Below, one piece after another: positions 9,199 through 19,467 of a DNA stretch of 64,000 nt; position 1 is the first letter of the stretch; each line of letters opens with the position of its first letter. Under the pieces are notes generated by a model that was given only the letters and a program-made list of their open reading frames with translations, ran no database searches and was not told where the DNA came from. This stretch comes from Anaerocolumna cellulosilytica (GTDB lineage Bacteria; Bacillota; Clostridia; Lachnospirales; Lachnospiraceae). The DNA lies in assembly GCF_014218335.1 (NCBI RefSeq), contig NZ_AP023367.1, positions 3,777,501 to 3,841,500 of the forward strand, given 5' to 3'. The translations under genes and the position numbers were made by a program.

Positions 9199-10359
9199 CT
9201 ATAGTTTCTCAATGGTCTCCATCAAATAGTCTGCGAATTCAGCACTGGTTGCACCGGTATTCCTTCCGGTAATTACTAATTTTCTTTCTGTTACTGTACA
9301 GATATCCAGTGCCTTATATAATTGGTCTGCTTCTGCGGTATATCCAATATGAGCTAACAGCATAGCACCAGCACGAATAACACTGCAAGGGTCTGCATAA
9401 ATGTCTCTTCCTTCATCCACCATTCTAGGTGCTGAACCGTGAATTGCTTCAAACATAGAATATCTCTTACCAATATTCGCACTGCCTGCTGTTCCTACAC
9501 CACCTTGGAATTCTGCTGCTTCATCTGTAAGAATGTCTCCATATAGATTCGGTAATACCAGTACCTGGAATTCTTTTCTTCGTTTTTCATCCACCAGTTT
9601 TGCAGTCATAATATCAATGTACCAGTCATCTGCTGTAATGTCCGGGTATTCTTTTGCAATTTCATTGAATATCTCTAAGAACTTACCGTCTGTTGTCTTA
9701 ATAATATTTGCCTTTGTTACTGCTGTAACCCTTGTCTTATTATTTGCTTTTGCATATTCAAAAGCCGCGCGGATAATTCTTTCGGTTCCCTGGGTAGTTA
9801 CTACTGTAAAGTCAACCCCTAAATCAGAAGTTACATGAAACCCCTTGCTGCCTACTGCATATGCTCCTTCTGTATTCTCACGGTAAAACGTCCAATCAAT
9901 ACCCTGTTCCGGTATCCTGACAGGTCTTACATTCGCAAATAAGTCCAGTTCTTTACGCATAGCAACATTGGCACTTTCCACATTAGGCCAAGGGTCACCT
10001 TTTCTTGGAGTTGTAGTTGGCCCTTTTAAGATTACATGACATTCTTTTAGTTCCTTTAAAACTTCCGCCGGAATTGCTGCCTGTTCCGCTGCCCTGCGCT
10101 CAATGGTAAGACCCTCAATATTCTTAAATTCTACCTTGCCGGATTCAACATCCTTTTTCAGCAGATACTTCAGAACACGACTGGCCTGGGATGTAATGGC
10201 CGGTCCGATTCCATCACCGCCGCAAACACCTATAATAAGTTTGTCTAAATCTTTATAGTTTAGAAAATCACCCTGCTGCTTCATGACTTCTACTCGTTTT
10301 AACTGTTCCTCAAGTAATTTGCCAAATTGATCTTTTGCTGCTTGAATAAAATCTGTCAT
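9199..10359 (-). CDS. Isocitrate dehydrogenase, isocitrate/isopropylmalate family
   Basis: Oxidative decarboxylation of isocitrate to 2-oxoglutarate, probably NAD-dependent. Seen: GGDGIGPAITSQA, KGPTTTPRKGD, the substrate segment NVAMRKELDLFANVRPVR, RENTEGAY, TKANIIKTTDG, LPNLYGDILTDEAAE and the cofactor loop FEAIHGSAPRM. Isopropylmalate dehydrogenase is the alternative, but the neighbouring Re-citrate synthase-like gene and absence of leuCD support IDH. Two ATGs lie in tandem; the second fits the GGAGG spacing better. About 35 bases separate it from the upstream gene. Confidence 0.85.
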   Translation of the reverse strand: MTDFIQAAKDQFGKLLEEQLKRVEVMKQQGDFLNYKDLDKLIIGVCGGDGIGPAITSQASRVLKYLLKKDVESGKVEFKNIEGLTIERRAAEQAAIPAEVLKELKECHVILKGPTTTPRKGDPWPNVESANVAMRKELDLFANVRPVRIPEQGIDWTFYRENTEGAYAVGSKGFHVTSDLGVDFTVVTTQGTERIIRAAFEYAKANNKTRVTAVTKANIIKTTDGKFLEIFNEIAKEYPDITADDWYIDIMTAKLVDEKRRKEFQVLVLPNLYGDILTDEAAEFQGGVGTAGSANIGKRYSMFEAIHGSAPRMVDEGRDIYADPCSVIRAGAMLLAHIGYTAEADQLYKALDICTVTERKLVITGRNTGATSAEFADYLMETIEKL

Positions 10360-10393
10360 CATTATCCTCCATTTATTTTTTAATAGTGAAATT

Positions 10394-11791
10394 TTATATT
10401 ACCGTGTCTTCTTTTGATAACCCAGCTTTAACCTTATCAATTACTGCTATTAATTCATCGTCAGTGATAACAGTTACTCGTCCGCTTTCATATTCTTCAT
10501 CCACCCATTCTTTTATCTTAATAACCACGGGGTCATTCTTGTCTACGGCATTGGCACCCTTTAATTTGAAATATGTATTTATCCAATGGGCGATACCTGC
10601 CAGACCAGAAGTATTGGACACAGAAACTAAAACTGGCCTGTTTAAAAATTTCTCTGTATCAAATATATTATAAATCTCTTCATTTTTCAATAGCCCATCC
10701 GCATGTATTCCTGCACGGGTTACATTAAAGTTCTTACCTACAAAGGGCGTGCGGGGTGGAATTTTATACCCTATTTCCTTGGTAAAGTATTCTGCAAGCT
10801 CTGTAATCACTGTTGTATCCATCCCATCCAGTGTCCCTTTTAGCTGGGCATATTCAAATACCATTGCCTCAAGAGGAGTATTACCAGTTCTCTCTCCAAT
10901 ACCGAATAAAGAACAGTTTACACCGCAGGCACCATAAAGCCAGGCAGTAGTGGAATTAGTGACCGCCTTATAGAAATCATTGTGTCCATGCCACTCAATT
11001 AGTGCAGAAGGTACGCCACCGTGGGTTAACAGCCCGTATATAATACCTTGTACGGATCTTGGAATAACCGCACCTGAGAAATTAACTCCATACCCCATGG
11101 TGTCACAGGCTCTTATCTTAACAGGAATTCTATATTCCTCACCTAGTTTCATTAATTCCATGCAAAATGGAATGACAAAGCCATGGATATCGGAGCGGGT
11201 TATGTCCTCAAAATGGCAGCGGGGAGCTATGCCGGTTTCCAGACATTCTCTTACAACACTTAAATAGTGATTTAAGGCTTCTCTTCTTGTCATCTTCATT
11301 TTATAAAAGATATGGTAGTCAGAACAACTGACCAAAATACCGGTTTCCTTCATACCAATTTCTTTTACCAATTCAAAATCTTTTTTGCTGGCGCGTATCC
11401 AAGAGGTTACCTCAGGAAATTCATAACCTCTTTCCATACACTTATACACAGCATCTCTGTCTTTCTTGCTGTATAAAAAGAATTCGCTTTGCCTGATAAT
11501 ACCTTTTGGTCCTCCCAGGCGATGCAGATAATCATAAATAGTTACAATTTGATCTGTTGTGTAAGGAGCCCTGGATTGCTGCCCATCACGGAATGTAGTG
11601 TCTGTAATCCATATCTCTTCTGGAAAATTATGAGGTACAATTCTATCATTAAATGCAATCTTTGGCACCTCATCATAGGGAAATAAATTCCGAAATACAT
11701 TCGGGTGTGATACATCAACCAGAGGGTATAAATGCTCTTCTAACTGAAGCAGATTATTCTGGCGATTCATAAATACTTTCCTGTTTTCCAT
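10394..11791 (-). CDS. Re-type citrate synthase (homocitrate/isopropylmalate synthase superfamily)
   Basis: DRE-TIM aldolase-type enzyme condensing acetyl-CoA with a 2-oxoacid. The first strand reads WITDTTFRDGQQSRAPYTT, with metal-binding residues also in EWHGHNDFYKA. Length is 465. The TTFRDGQQ form, the RQSEFFLY segment and the IDH partner resemble the Clostridium kluyveri Re-citrate synthase rather than LeuA, so citrate is the likely product; homocitrate is the main alternative. Start ATG is placed after AAGGAG; an upstream TTG gives 7 more residues. It is the first gene of the operon. No aconitase lies in the window. Confidence 0.8.
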   Translation of the reverse strand: MENRKVFMNRQNNLLQLEEHLYPLVDVSHPNVFRNLFPYDEVPKIAFNDRIVPHNFPEEIWITDTTFRDGQQSRAPYTTDQIVTIYDYLHRLGGPKGIIRQSEFFLYSKKDRDAVYKCMERGYEFPEVTSWIRASKKDFELVKEIGMKETGILVSCSDYHIFYKMKMTRREALNHYLSVVRECLETGIAPRCHFEDITRSDIHGFVIPFCMELMKLGEEYRIPVKIRACDTMGYGVNFSGAVIPRSVQGIIYGLLTHGGVPSALIEWHGHNDFYKAVTNSTTAWLYGACGVNCSLFGIGERTGNTPLEAMVFEYAQLKGTLDGMDTTVITELAEYFTKEIGYKIPPRTPFVGKNFNVTRAGIHADGLLKNEEIYNIFDTEKFLNRPVLVSVSNTSGLAGIAHWINTYFKLKGANAVDKNDPVVIKIKEWVDEEYESGRVTVITDDELIAVIDKVKAGLSKEDTVI

Positions 11792-11887
11792 AATTAGCTT
11801 CTCCTTACCCAATTTTTTTACATATGTAGGCGTATAGGAATTATCCCGTTATCCTGTTTCTATGTATTTTTATCTTCATACTGTTTC

Positions 11888-11916
11888 ATTGTATACAATT
11901 ATACGGATATTGTCAA
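11888..11916 (-). promoter_or_regulatory. Promoter with overlapping GntR-type operator
   Basis: On the minus strand, TTGACA (11911-11916), a 17-base spacer and TACAAT (11888-11893) form a sigma-A promoter about 97 bases before the Re-citrate synthase start. The perfect palindrome ATTGTATACAAT (11888-11899) covers the -10 box. Its TTGTATACAA core is typical of FCD-type GntR operators. Confidence 0.72.
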
Positions 11917-12060
11917 GAAAAAGTTTTGTGATGTAATTGGATAATTAGTTATCACGTTAATCTGTTAAATTAATAATGTATATGTTTATAGGTTTGTCTT
12001 TATTTTTCAAAGGATGTACTTTCCTTTTTTGATTACTTATTATATAATGAATGAATAACA

Positions 12061-12220
12061 GGCATTCTTCAATCTTTAGCTCCCATCTGCGACCTTTAGT
12101 CGCGTACAAATCAAGGGGTTGAATGTCTTTAATTCAACCTTATGCACACCATATAGGATTTTCTCCTATACCATAAAAAGAAATTTAGGCTGCTTACGAT
12201 TGTGTACCTGAAAGCAGCCT
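12061..12220. other. Hairpin-rich intergenic element
   Basis: Four inverted repeats follow each other: GCGAC/GTCGC (12089-12103), GGTTGAAT/ATTCAACC (12117-12139), TATAGGA/TCCTATA (12152-12170) and AGGCTGCTT/AAGCAGCCT (12187-12220). The minus strand of the first part reads as copy C of the recurrent leader motif (GTCGCAGATGGGAG) but no gene follows. It could be a small structured RNA, a remnant end of an IS200/IS605-type element, or a leader of carbamate kinase. No protein gene is seen between 11792 and 12264. Confidence 0.4.
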
Positions 12221-12264
12221 ATATATGATTAAAAATATACTAATTTAAAAGCGAGGTTTTGATT

Positions 12265-13215
12265 ATGTCAAAAAAGAAACTTGTAGTTGCTTTAGGAAGA
12301 AATTCTTTTGGAGATACTTTTCCTGAGCAGCAAAAAGCAGTAAAAATAGCAGCAAAGTCCATTGCCGATTTAATAGAGGCTGATTATGAAGTAGTTATTA
12401 CTCACAGCAATGGACCTCAGGTTGGAATGTTTCATACAGCCATGACAGAATTCAGCCGTCTTGATTCTAAGTATACCGTAGCACCTATGTCCGTATGCAG
12501 TGCTCTAAGCCAGGGATATATAGGGTATGATTTGCAGAACATTCTTCGCACGGAACTGCTAAACCGTGGGATATTTAAACCTGTATCAACCATTATTACC
12601 CAGGTTAAGGTTGATCCCTTTGATAAGGCTTTTAGCAATCCTACAAAAATAATTGGCAGATATATGTCCGAAGAAGAAGCTGATTTGGAAAAGAAAAAAG
12701 GGAATTATGTTGTCTTTGAAGAAGGTAAAGGCTACCGCCGTATTATTGCATCACCTAAACCAAAGGAAATCTATGAAATTGATGCCATTCAGGCTCTTAT
12801 TGCAGCAAATCAGATTGTTATTGCAGCCGGTGGCGGCGGTATTCCTGTTCTGGAACAAGGAACAATCTTAAAAGGTGCCAGTGCCGTTATTGAAAAGGAT
12901 GACACCAGTGAATTGTTAGCAGAGCTTGTTGATGCAGAGGTTTTGTTGTTCTTAACGGGAGTAGAAAAAGTTTCTTTAAACTATGGCAAAGAAGAGGAAC
13001 AGCCACTTGACACTCTAAATTCCAAAGAGGTTCAGGATTTATTAGAAACAGGGGTTTTTGAAGCTGGTTCCATTCTACCAAAAGTAGAAGCCTCCCTCAA
13101 ATTTGTAACATCAACCTTAAATAACAGTACAACTGACAGAAGAGCTATTATTACACATGTGGATCAAGCTCTTAACGCAGTTCATGGTAAGACCGGCACA
13201 CATATAATAAAATAA
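12265..13215 (+). CDS. arcC: Carbamate kinase
   Basis: Carbamoyl phosphate plus ADP to ATP and carbamate, the last energy-yielding step of arginine, agmatine or ureide fermentation. Amino acid kinase fold: N-terminal KKLVVALGRNSFG (usually GGNA in the family), VVITHSNGPQVG, IASPKPKEIYE, VIAAGGGGIPV, VIEKDDTSELLA and GSILPKVEA. 316 residues from an ATG with GAGG 8 bases upstream; a TTG two codons earlier is possible. No arcA, arcB or transporter is adjacent, so it is a solitary gene here. Confidence 0.93.
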   Translation: MSKKKLVVALGRNSFGDTFPEQQKAVKIAAKSIADLIEADYEVVITHSNGPQVGMFHTAMTEFSRLDSKYTVAPMSVCSALSQGYIGYDLQNILRTELLNRGIFKPVSTIITQVKVDPFDKAFSNPTKIIGRYMSEEEADLEKKKGNYVVFEEGKGYRRIIASPKPKEIYEIDAIQALIAANQIVIAAGGGGIPVLEQGTILKGASAVIEKDDTSELLAELVDAEVLLFLTGVEKVSLNYGKEEEQPLDTLNSKEVQDLLETGVFEAGSILPKVEASLKFVTSTLNNSTTDRRAIITHVDQALNAVHGKTGTHIIK

Positions 13216-13220
13216 TCAGT

Positions 13221-13265
13221 AAAACCCGAAGAAGACACTTGCTTAATCTGTCTTCTTCGGGTTTT
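13221..13265. terminator. Terminator of arcC
   Basis: AAAACCCGAAGAAGA (13221-13235) pairs perfectly with 13251-13265, ending in a T-run, 6 bases after the arcC stop. No further gene is seen up to 13442. Confidence 0.9.
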
Positions 13266-13442
13266 CTTATTTGTCAACGAATACAAATCTAATTAAATAC
13301 TACCTAAGATTATTATGTCCTGATATACAAATATCAAAATCTAGTTCTTGATATTATTTATTGTATTATTGTAAATATCTTTCTCACAATAAATAAACTT
13401 CCCTATTTTTTATTTTTTTAATTCGCATTACATCATGTTTCC

Positions 13443-15236
13443 TTATACTGCATAGTTGCTTAAATCTTCCTGGAAGTTTTTAATCATAGAATCAAATACT
13501 GTTATCTGGTGGGTTAATTCCTTTATCTGTTCTACGTATACTGTTACATTAGAATTTGCTTCCTCTGTCATGGCTGAATTTTCCTCTGCGATAGAGGCTA
13601 AATTCTGAATTCCGTCAAAAAGTTCAGAAATATTGTCTGCTTCAAGCTTTAAGTCCTGTGAATTTTGAATCATCAAGTCAGATACCACCTTAAGTCTCTG
13701 ATTCATCTGATTAGAACTATTAACTGCCTCGCTTAGTTTTGTATTTTCATTTTCAAGTACATTATACTGTACATCAATACCTTCCACTACTTCGTTAATA
13801 CTGCCGACAAAACCGGTGAGACTTTCATTAATCTGACTTACCGCCTGATTGGTTTCTTCTGAAAGCTTTCTTACCTCTTCTGCTACTACCGTAAAACCTT
13901 TTCCGGCTTCGCCTGCTCTGGCTGCTTCTATGGAAGCATTTAACGCTAATAAATTAATCTGCTTTGCAATGGACGCTACAATTAATACAATTTGTGTAAT
14001 ATCATCAGCGTTGTTCTTAAGTTCATTGCTGCTGTGACGGATTTCATTAAATCGATGCAACACATCCGTAATCTGGCCAGCCGTTGCCTGCACATTCTGA
14101 AAGCTGTCTTCAATACCAATAACCGCTTCCTCAATCTGGCTTTTATTCTTCTGTCCATCGTTTGAAATACTAGTAACATTTTGGATACTACTGTCTAATA
14201 CCGTAATTGCCTTACCTGTATCTTCTGCCTGGGTTATAGCCGCTTCAGCCACCTGATCAAGGACATTGGTAATATCATTAGATGTACTTTGCATCGTATG
14301 AGCAATGTCTGATACAGAATGATTAAAGATATACATTTCATCTACTATCGCATTAAAACCAATAAAATCTTTTTGAACATTCTTCTTGATTTTGTTAATT
14401 TCATCCATGAGGTCTTCGTATTCATCTTTTGATTTCAATACAACGGACTCCACAAAGTTACGCTTTTCTAACTTTTCCAATTCCATCATAATCAGCTGTT
14501 TGGGACGATGTATCAACACAGAGGAAGCTAAGGAAATCAAAAAAGCTCCACCTGTCAATACTAAGGTTTTCATTAAACCAAGAGATAGCAAGAAAGATAG
14601 TATTGCAAGCATAACCGTATTAACTACTGCTGTTTTCATTGCAGTAGTCTTAATAAAACCAAGCGATAACAGCTGATTCAGCCTATACTTCTTCGTAAAT
14701 TGTATTTCTTTTTCAAAGGTCAGCTTTAACTGGGTTTCTCCTTCCTGTTTGCTTAAAACTTCCACTTGAATCTCTTCTTTAAAATACCTGGCTACTCCGC
14801 TGATTAAACCTGTAAGATAGTCAATCATGCCTCTTTGGGAGCGGTATGTAAAAATAATATCATGGGACGAAATCGGAGTTACATCTAAGAGCGGAGGCTT
14901 GGCTCCCTGAAAACGTTTCATAACAATAATGTGAACATCATTCATAGACTTTAAAAACTGATATGCTGTCTCATGGCGGAAAAATCCCGGATAGTTGTTA
15001 CTGAACGTTTTTATATTTTCTTCCCCCATAACATTCCATATGTCTTTGTGACTTTTTCCAACTGCTTCTCCTATTTTATTGATTACACCGCAAGCTACGG
15101 AATCTTCTACATCTTCCAGGGGGGTGAATATGTGGTCACCAGATACTCCGAATGACTCTAGGGCATTCGTCACAACAGAAACGCCAAATAATCTCCTGCA
15201 AGATTCCACCCAAGTTGATACTACTGTTCCTTTCAT
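13443..15236 (-). CDS. Methyl-accepting chemotaxis protein with N-terminal H-NOX haem sensor
   Basis: 597 residues. Residues 1-185 are an H-NOX (HNOB) domain starting [18 protein letters not shown]. It has the proximal haem ligand His102, Pro115 and the haem-propionate motif Tyr131-Ser133-Arg135. Two hydrophobic segments (about 203-245) anchor it in the membrane. The C-terminal half is an MCP signalling domain with the conserved hairpin [20 protein letters not shown]. It should sense a diatomic gas in the cytoplasm and signal to CheA/CheW. The distal residues Trp9, Asn74 and Tyr140, numbered as in the Thermoanaerobacter (Caldanaerobacter) O2-binding H-NOX, are all present, so O2 binding is predicted. 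GGAG precedes the ATG. No che genes are nearby. Confidence 0.93.
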   Translation of the reverse strand: MKGTVVSTWVESCRRLFGVSVVTNALESFGVSGDHIFTPLEDVEDSVACGVINKIGEAVGKSHKDIWNVMGEENIKTFSNNYPGFFRHETAYQFLKSMNDVHIIVMKRFQGAKPPLLDVTPISSHDIIFTYRSQRGMIDYLTGLISGVARYFKEEIQVEVLSKQEGETQLKLTFEKEIQFTKKYRLNQLLSLGFIKTTAMKTAVVNTVMLAILSFLLSLGLMKTLVLTGGAFLISLASSVLIHRPKQLIMMELEKLEKRNFVESVVLKSKDEYEDLMDEINKIKKNVQKDFIGFNAIVDEMYIFNHSVSDIAHTMQSTSNDITNVLDQVAEAAITQAEDTGKAITVLDSSIQNVTSISNDGQKNKSQIEEAVIGIEDSFQNVQATAGQITDVLHRFNEIRHSSNELKNNADDITQIVLIVASIAKQINLLALNASIEAARAGEAGKGFTVVAEEVRKLSEETNQAVSQINESLTGFVGSINEVVEGIDVQYNVLENENTKLSEAVNSSNQMNQRLKVVSDLMIQNSQDLKLEADNISELFDGIQNLASIAEENSAMTEEANSNVTVYVEQIKELTHQITVFDSMIKNFQEDLSNYAV

Positions 15237-15519
15237 AGAATTATCTCCTTATGTTTATTGTAATCGAAACTGAGATTTATAAATTAGCCAGTCATGCTGT
15301 TTTCTAAGTTGCGATTGTATTACTCCTATTAGATCACTTCCACTTACAGATGTGACCTTTTTCTCCCTTATTATAAATCAAACGCGTTTTAATTACAAGA
15401 TATGCTAAATTTTATTTCCTTGTCCAAAATGAATACTCATTATTATTTTCTTTAAATGTGTGTATCAGAAATAAAAGTGAGGCATACTATAACTATTATG
15501 ATTAAGGATGGTGTCAATT

Positions 15520-17373
15520 TTGTGTGGAATCGCAGGTTTTTGCAGCTTTAAAGAAAACTACACGGCCGAATCACCGAAATGGAATGAAGTACTTCATAGG
15601 ATGCGGGAACGTATTAACCACAGAGGACCGGATGAACATGGTCAGTACTTAGCAGAACATATCGGTTTTGCCCATGCCAGACTTTCTATCATAGACTTAG
15701 CCAATGGTAAACAGCCTATGACCAGAAAAATCGGCAATAAAACATATACAATAATATACAATGGAGAATTGTATAATACAGCCGAATTAAGAAATGATTT
15801 AGAATTAAGAGGCTGGAAATTTAAAACCACCAGCGATACAGAAGTTATACTGGTAGGCCTGATTGAATACGGCGATGCATTTATCAAGGAATTAAACGGC
15901 ATCTTTGCTTTTGCTTTCTGGGATGCATACCATGAAACCTTAAGTATTGTAAGGGACCGTTTGGGTATTAAGCCATTATTTTATTCTTATAAAAACGGCA
16001 CTTTAATCTTTGGTTCCGAATTAAAGGTTCTCTTTGAATTCCCCGGCTTCTCTCCAGTCATTGACCGCCAGGGTCTTTGTGAAATATTTGGAATTGGACC
16101 GGCTAAGACTTATGGAAGCGGTGTCTTTAAGGATTGTCACGAAGTACTGCCAGGTTATTATAATGTTATCACCAGAGACAGCTTAAAAGAATATCAGTAT
16201 TGGAAGCTTGAAAGCCGCCAGCACACGGATACCTATGAAGAGACCATTGAAAAAACTGCCTTTTTGGTCACTGACTCCATTAAAAGGCAAATGATATCGG
16301 ATATTCCTATTTGCACCTTTCTATCCGGCGGCTTAGACAGCAGCATCGTTACCGCAGTCTGTGCCACAGAACTTGCAAAACTGGGGGAACAGCTTAATAC
16401 CTTTTCCTTTGACTTTGACGGCAACGATAAATACTTTCAGGCTAACTCCTTTCAACCCTCTAGAGACCGGCCTTATGTAGATATGATGGTATCTCACTTT
16501 AAGACCAATCATACCTATCTGGAATGTGATAATTTGAAGCTTGCCGATGCACTCTATAAAGCGGTTGATGCAAAAGACCTGCCTGGTATGGCTGATGTAG
16601 ATTCCTCCTTGTTATATTTTTGTTCAGAAGTTAAAAAGTATAATAAGGTAACTTTAACCGGGGAATGTGCCGATGAAATCTTCGGTGGTTATCCCTGGTT
16701 TCATAGCAAGGAAGCTTTTGAGTCACACACCTTCCCCTGGTCTAAGAATACGGAACCTAGAAAGCAATTGCTTAAGGATTCCCTTATTAAAAATCTGGAT
16801 TTGGACTCTTACATCCTTAAGACTTATGAAAAATCAGTAAGTGAAACACCAAAGATTGCTATTGAAGATGATGTAACCTCCAGAAGAAGAGAAATATCCT
16901 ATCTGAATATAAAATGGTTCATGGTTACACTTCTTGACAGAATGGACAGAACGAGCATGTATTCAGGTCTGGAAGCCAGAGTGCCTTTGGCTGACCACAG
17001 AATACTAGAGTATGTATGGAATGTTCCCTGGGATATTAAGTGTAAGGATGGTGTTGTAAAACACCTTTTAAGGGAATCATCAAAAGGACTTCTGCCGGAT
17101 GAAGTTTTATACCGTAAAAAAAGTCCTTACCCAAAAACCTATAATCCGCTGTATGAAAAATTGCTGGCAAACCGTCTTTTAGATGTGTTATCAGACAATT
17201 CATCTCCAATTAATGCACTGGTTGATAAAGATAAGGTACAGTACTTTATTAATACTCCGTCGGATTACGGAAAGCCTTGGTTTGGTCAGCTTATGGCAGG
17301 TCCCCAGATGCTTGCTTATATGCTGCAGGTAAATTATTGGCTGAGTAAATACAAGATTGATATTGTTATATAG
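15520..17373 (+). CDS. asnB: Asparagine synthase (glutamine-hydrolysing)
   Basis: Makes asparagine from aspartate, glutamine and ATP. The N-terminal class II amidotransferase domain needs Cys directly after the initiator Met; CGIAGF follows the TTG at 15520, so that codon is chosen over an ATG 4 codons upstream. NHRGPDEHG and YNGELYN are the glutaminase motifs. The synthetase domain has the ATP-pyrophosphatase loop FLSGGLDSS, GECADEIFGGYPW and the late LDRMDRTSMYSGLEARVPL block. 617 residues, monocistronic, between two leftward chemoreceptor genes. Confidence 0.95.
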   Translation: MCGIAGFCSFKENYTAESPKWNEVLHRMRERINHRGPDEHGQYLAEHIGFAHARLSIIDLANGKQPMTRKIGNKTYTIIYNGELYNTAELRNDLELRGWKFKTTSDTEVILVGLIEYGDAFIKELNGIFAFAFWDAYHETLSIVRDRLGIKPLFYSYKNGTLIFGSELKVLFEFPGFSPVIDRQGLCEIFGIGPAKTYGSGVFKDCHEVLPGYYNVITRDSLKEYQYWKLESRQHTDTYEETIEKTAFLVTDSIKRQMISDIPICTFLSGGLDSSIVTAVCATELAKLGEQLNTFSFDFDGNDKYFQANSFQPSRDRPYVDMMVSHFKTNHTYLECDNLKLADALYKAVDAKDLPGMADVDSSLLYFCSEVKKYNKVTLTGECADEIFGGYPWFHSKEAFESHTFPWSKNTEPRKQLLKDSLIKNLDLDSYILKTYEKSVSETPKIAIEDDVTSRRREISYLNIKWFMVTLLDRMDRTSMYSGLEARVPLADHRILEYVWNVPWDIKCKDGVVKHLLRESSKGLLPDEVLYRKKSPYPKTYNPLYEKLLANRLLDVLSDNSSPINALVDKDKVQYFINTPSDYGKPWFGQLMAGPQMLAYMLQVNYWLSKYKIDIVI

Positions 17374-17418
17374 TTTTATTTTCATAAATGGTTTTGTAAA
17401 ACCAAGCGTAATGTTATA

Positions 17419-17505
17419 AGAAGCTCTGTGCTTTCCTGCATCCACTGTCTGAAAGAGTTGTTGTCTTGAATTCAGTGCATAAGAAAAAGTCATAGAGCTT
17501 CTTTT
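17419..17505. terminator. Hairpin between convergent asnB and mcp
   Basis: AGAAGCTCTGTG (17419-17430) pairs with CATAGAGCTTCT (17491-17502) with one G-T pair, followed by TTTT. The loop is long (about 60 bases), so the terminator is plausible rather than certain; it would serve asnB. Confidence 0.6.
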
Positions 17506-17540
17506 CGTAATCCAATATAAGTTTTTACACTACTTTTATG

Positions 17541-19235
17541 TTAAAAATTAAAAAATTGTATTTGTTCGTTTAAGCTCACAGCGCTTTCCCTGTTACCTTG
17601 TGCTTGGCGCAGTACATCGCTTGTTTTAGCAGCAATGGAGGTAGCTTTTTCTGCAATGTCAGAAGCTCCGGTAGCTCCTTCATTGGTAGCTATGGTTACT
17701 TCATCAATAGCCGTTTTAATGTATACTATGGATTCTTGTAGCTTATAAGCAGAGTTTTTAATTTCTGCCACCATTTCATCAAATTCACTGGCATCCCTAT
17801 AATATTGCTCTCCGGTAGTTACCATGGTTTTATAATCTGCAATTACTTTGTCATCTACAAATTCCAGAAGGTTTACAGAATCCTCCACCAATTCTTCCAC
17901 TGCATTAGCAACTTCGGTTGTTATATCTTCAATTTTTGATACTGCTGCTTTTGAATTCTCTGCAAGAAGCCGAATTTCATTGGCTACGACTGCAAAACCT
18001 TTACCAGCTTCTCCTGCTCTGGCAGATTCTATGGATGCATTTAAAGCTAATAAATTTGTCTGGGCTGTAATCGCTAATATGGTTTTTGACAAAGACCTGA
18101 TTTCCTCTATAGCACTTGTTCTTTCAATAGAACGTCTTAACTGGTTATTGGCTTCTTCATAGATACCAACAGCATTTTTCTGAGATTCCAAGGCTGCTGC
18201 TTTCAGCTTGTCTGCTCTTTCTTTAATTTCCACTGCTAGTTGTAAGCCATTGTTGGATTTATCAGCTACTACTCCAACTTCTTTCTCAACCTCCTGAGCA
18301 GTATACCCGATTTCCTGGGTAGATGCTGCGGTTTCTTCCATGCTTGCTGACAATTCCTCTGTGGTTGCTGATATATTTTCAATATCACTGTACACATCTT
18401 TTGCACTGCCTTCTAAGATACCTGTTGAATCCTGTATATTCTGGCTTTCTGTACGTATTGTTTCCATGGTTCGGGCTATCTGTTTTTGCATTTGGAAGAA
18501 GGAACGGGTTATATCTCCCACTTCATCTTTTCTCTTGGCAAATTTTTCTTTGAGTGCAATAGTTAAGTCACCTTGCTCCATCTTTAGCATATTATTTTTA
18601 ATCTGGTTAAAACCATGTGCTATACTATTTCCTAACAGGTAAGAGAGCAGGACACCAATTACTAGAACTGCCAGCAGAATTACAATAATCCAGGTTAAAT
18701 ATTCTGCTATCTTCGCCTCTAGTTCATAGTTGTAAATACCCACAAACCACATACCAATTGCTGTTCCGCTGCCATCAACTATGGGCATATAATATGCATC
18801 TGCCTTTTTTCCCGCAACCATGGCACTTCCAATATAGTCTGAATTGGATAAAAGCACGGTTTCTATTACATCCTCCGATGCCTGTGTACCAGTCTGGCGG
18901 TTTCCATTATCATCAATTACCGTCGTTGATACTCTTGTATCTCCTGCAAATAAGGTGGCTTGGATACCTGTATTCCCTGTAAATTGGTCAACTATATCAT
19001 AATTACCATTAATTAATGTATCTCCTTTATATAGATTCTCTCCTTCTATTCTCCATTCTCCGGGATAGTTGGCATCTAACAAAGCTAGTCCTAGTTCAGA
19101 GTAATTCCCAAGTTGTTCAAGGGTTTCATCATCCACCAGTTTTGTGATTATCCGGTGAAAGGAAATACTTGTCAGTAAAATAAAACCGGTCAAAGCCAGG
19201 ATAACTGCTGAAACAATCTTCCATTTAATCTTCAT
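17541..19235 (-). CDS. Methyl-accepting chemotaxis protein, single-Cache sensor
   Basis: 564 residues. A transmembrane helix (about 7-27) is followed by an extracellular single-Cache-type domain (about 30-178) with ESEL-like [11 protein letters not shown] and the late [19 protein letters not shown] strand. Then come a second helix (about 181-203), HAMP (about 204-258) and the MCP domain with the tip [20 protein letters not shown]. The extracellular ligand cannot be named; small carboxylates are common for this fold. The gene is monocistronic with no chemotaxis genes adjacent. Confidence 0.92.
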   Translation of the reverse strand: MKIKWKIVSAVILALTGFILLTSISFHRIITKLVDDETLEQLGNYSELGLALLDANYPGEWRIEGENLYKGDTLINGNYDIVDQFTGNTGIQATLFAGDTRVSTTVIDDNGNRQTGTQASEDVIETVLLSNSDYIGSAMVAGKKADAYYMPIVDGSGTAIGMWFVGIYNYELEAKIAEYLTWIIVILLAVLVIGVLLSYLLGNSIAHGFNQIKNNMLKMEQGDLTIALKEKFAKRKDEVGDITRSFFQMQKQIARTMETIRTESQNIQDSTGILEGSAKDVYSDIENISATTEELSASMEETAASTQEIGYTAQEVEKEVGVVADKSNNGLQLAVEIKERADKLKAAALESQKNAVGIYEEANNQLRRSIERTSAIEEIRSLSKTILAITAQTNLLALNASIESARAGEAGKGFAVVANEIRLLAENSKAAVSKIEDITTEVANAVEELVEDSVNLLEFVDDKVIADYKTMVTTGEQYYRDASEFDEMVAEIKNSAYKLQESIVYIKTAIDEVTIATNEGATGASDIAEKATSIAAKTSDVLRQAQGNRESAVSLNEQIQFFNF

Positions 19236-19467
19236 AAAAATACCTCGGCCATATTATGTCAAGAATTTATATTTGTTATGTAACGGCCGCCCTTTCATTA
19301 ATCTCATCTTTATTACATATTGTAACATTATTTGATAATAAATGCAATGAAGCACCTTGCTTCCATTTCTGTCATTTTGTTGCATCTGCAACATACTTTA
19401 TACAAATAAGAGTATACTATAGTAGTATAAAATACCAAAAGTAACAAGAAACAAATAGAAAGGAAAA

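Noticed and set aside
19256-19444. 62-codon frame upstream of the cupin gene
   Set aside because: No ribosome site, Cys/His-rich composition from AT-rich promoter DNA, and it covers the cupin promoter region.
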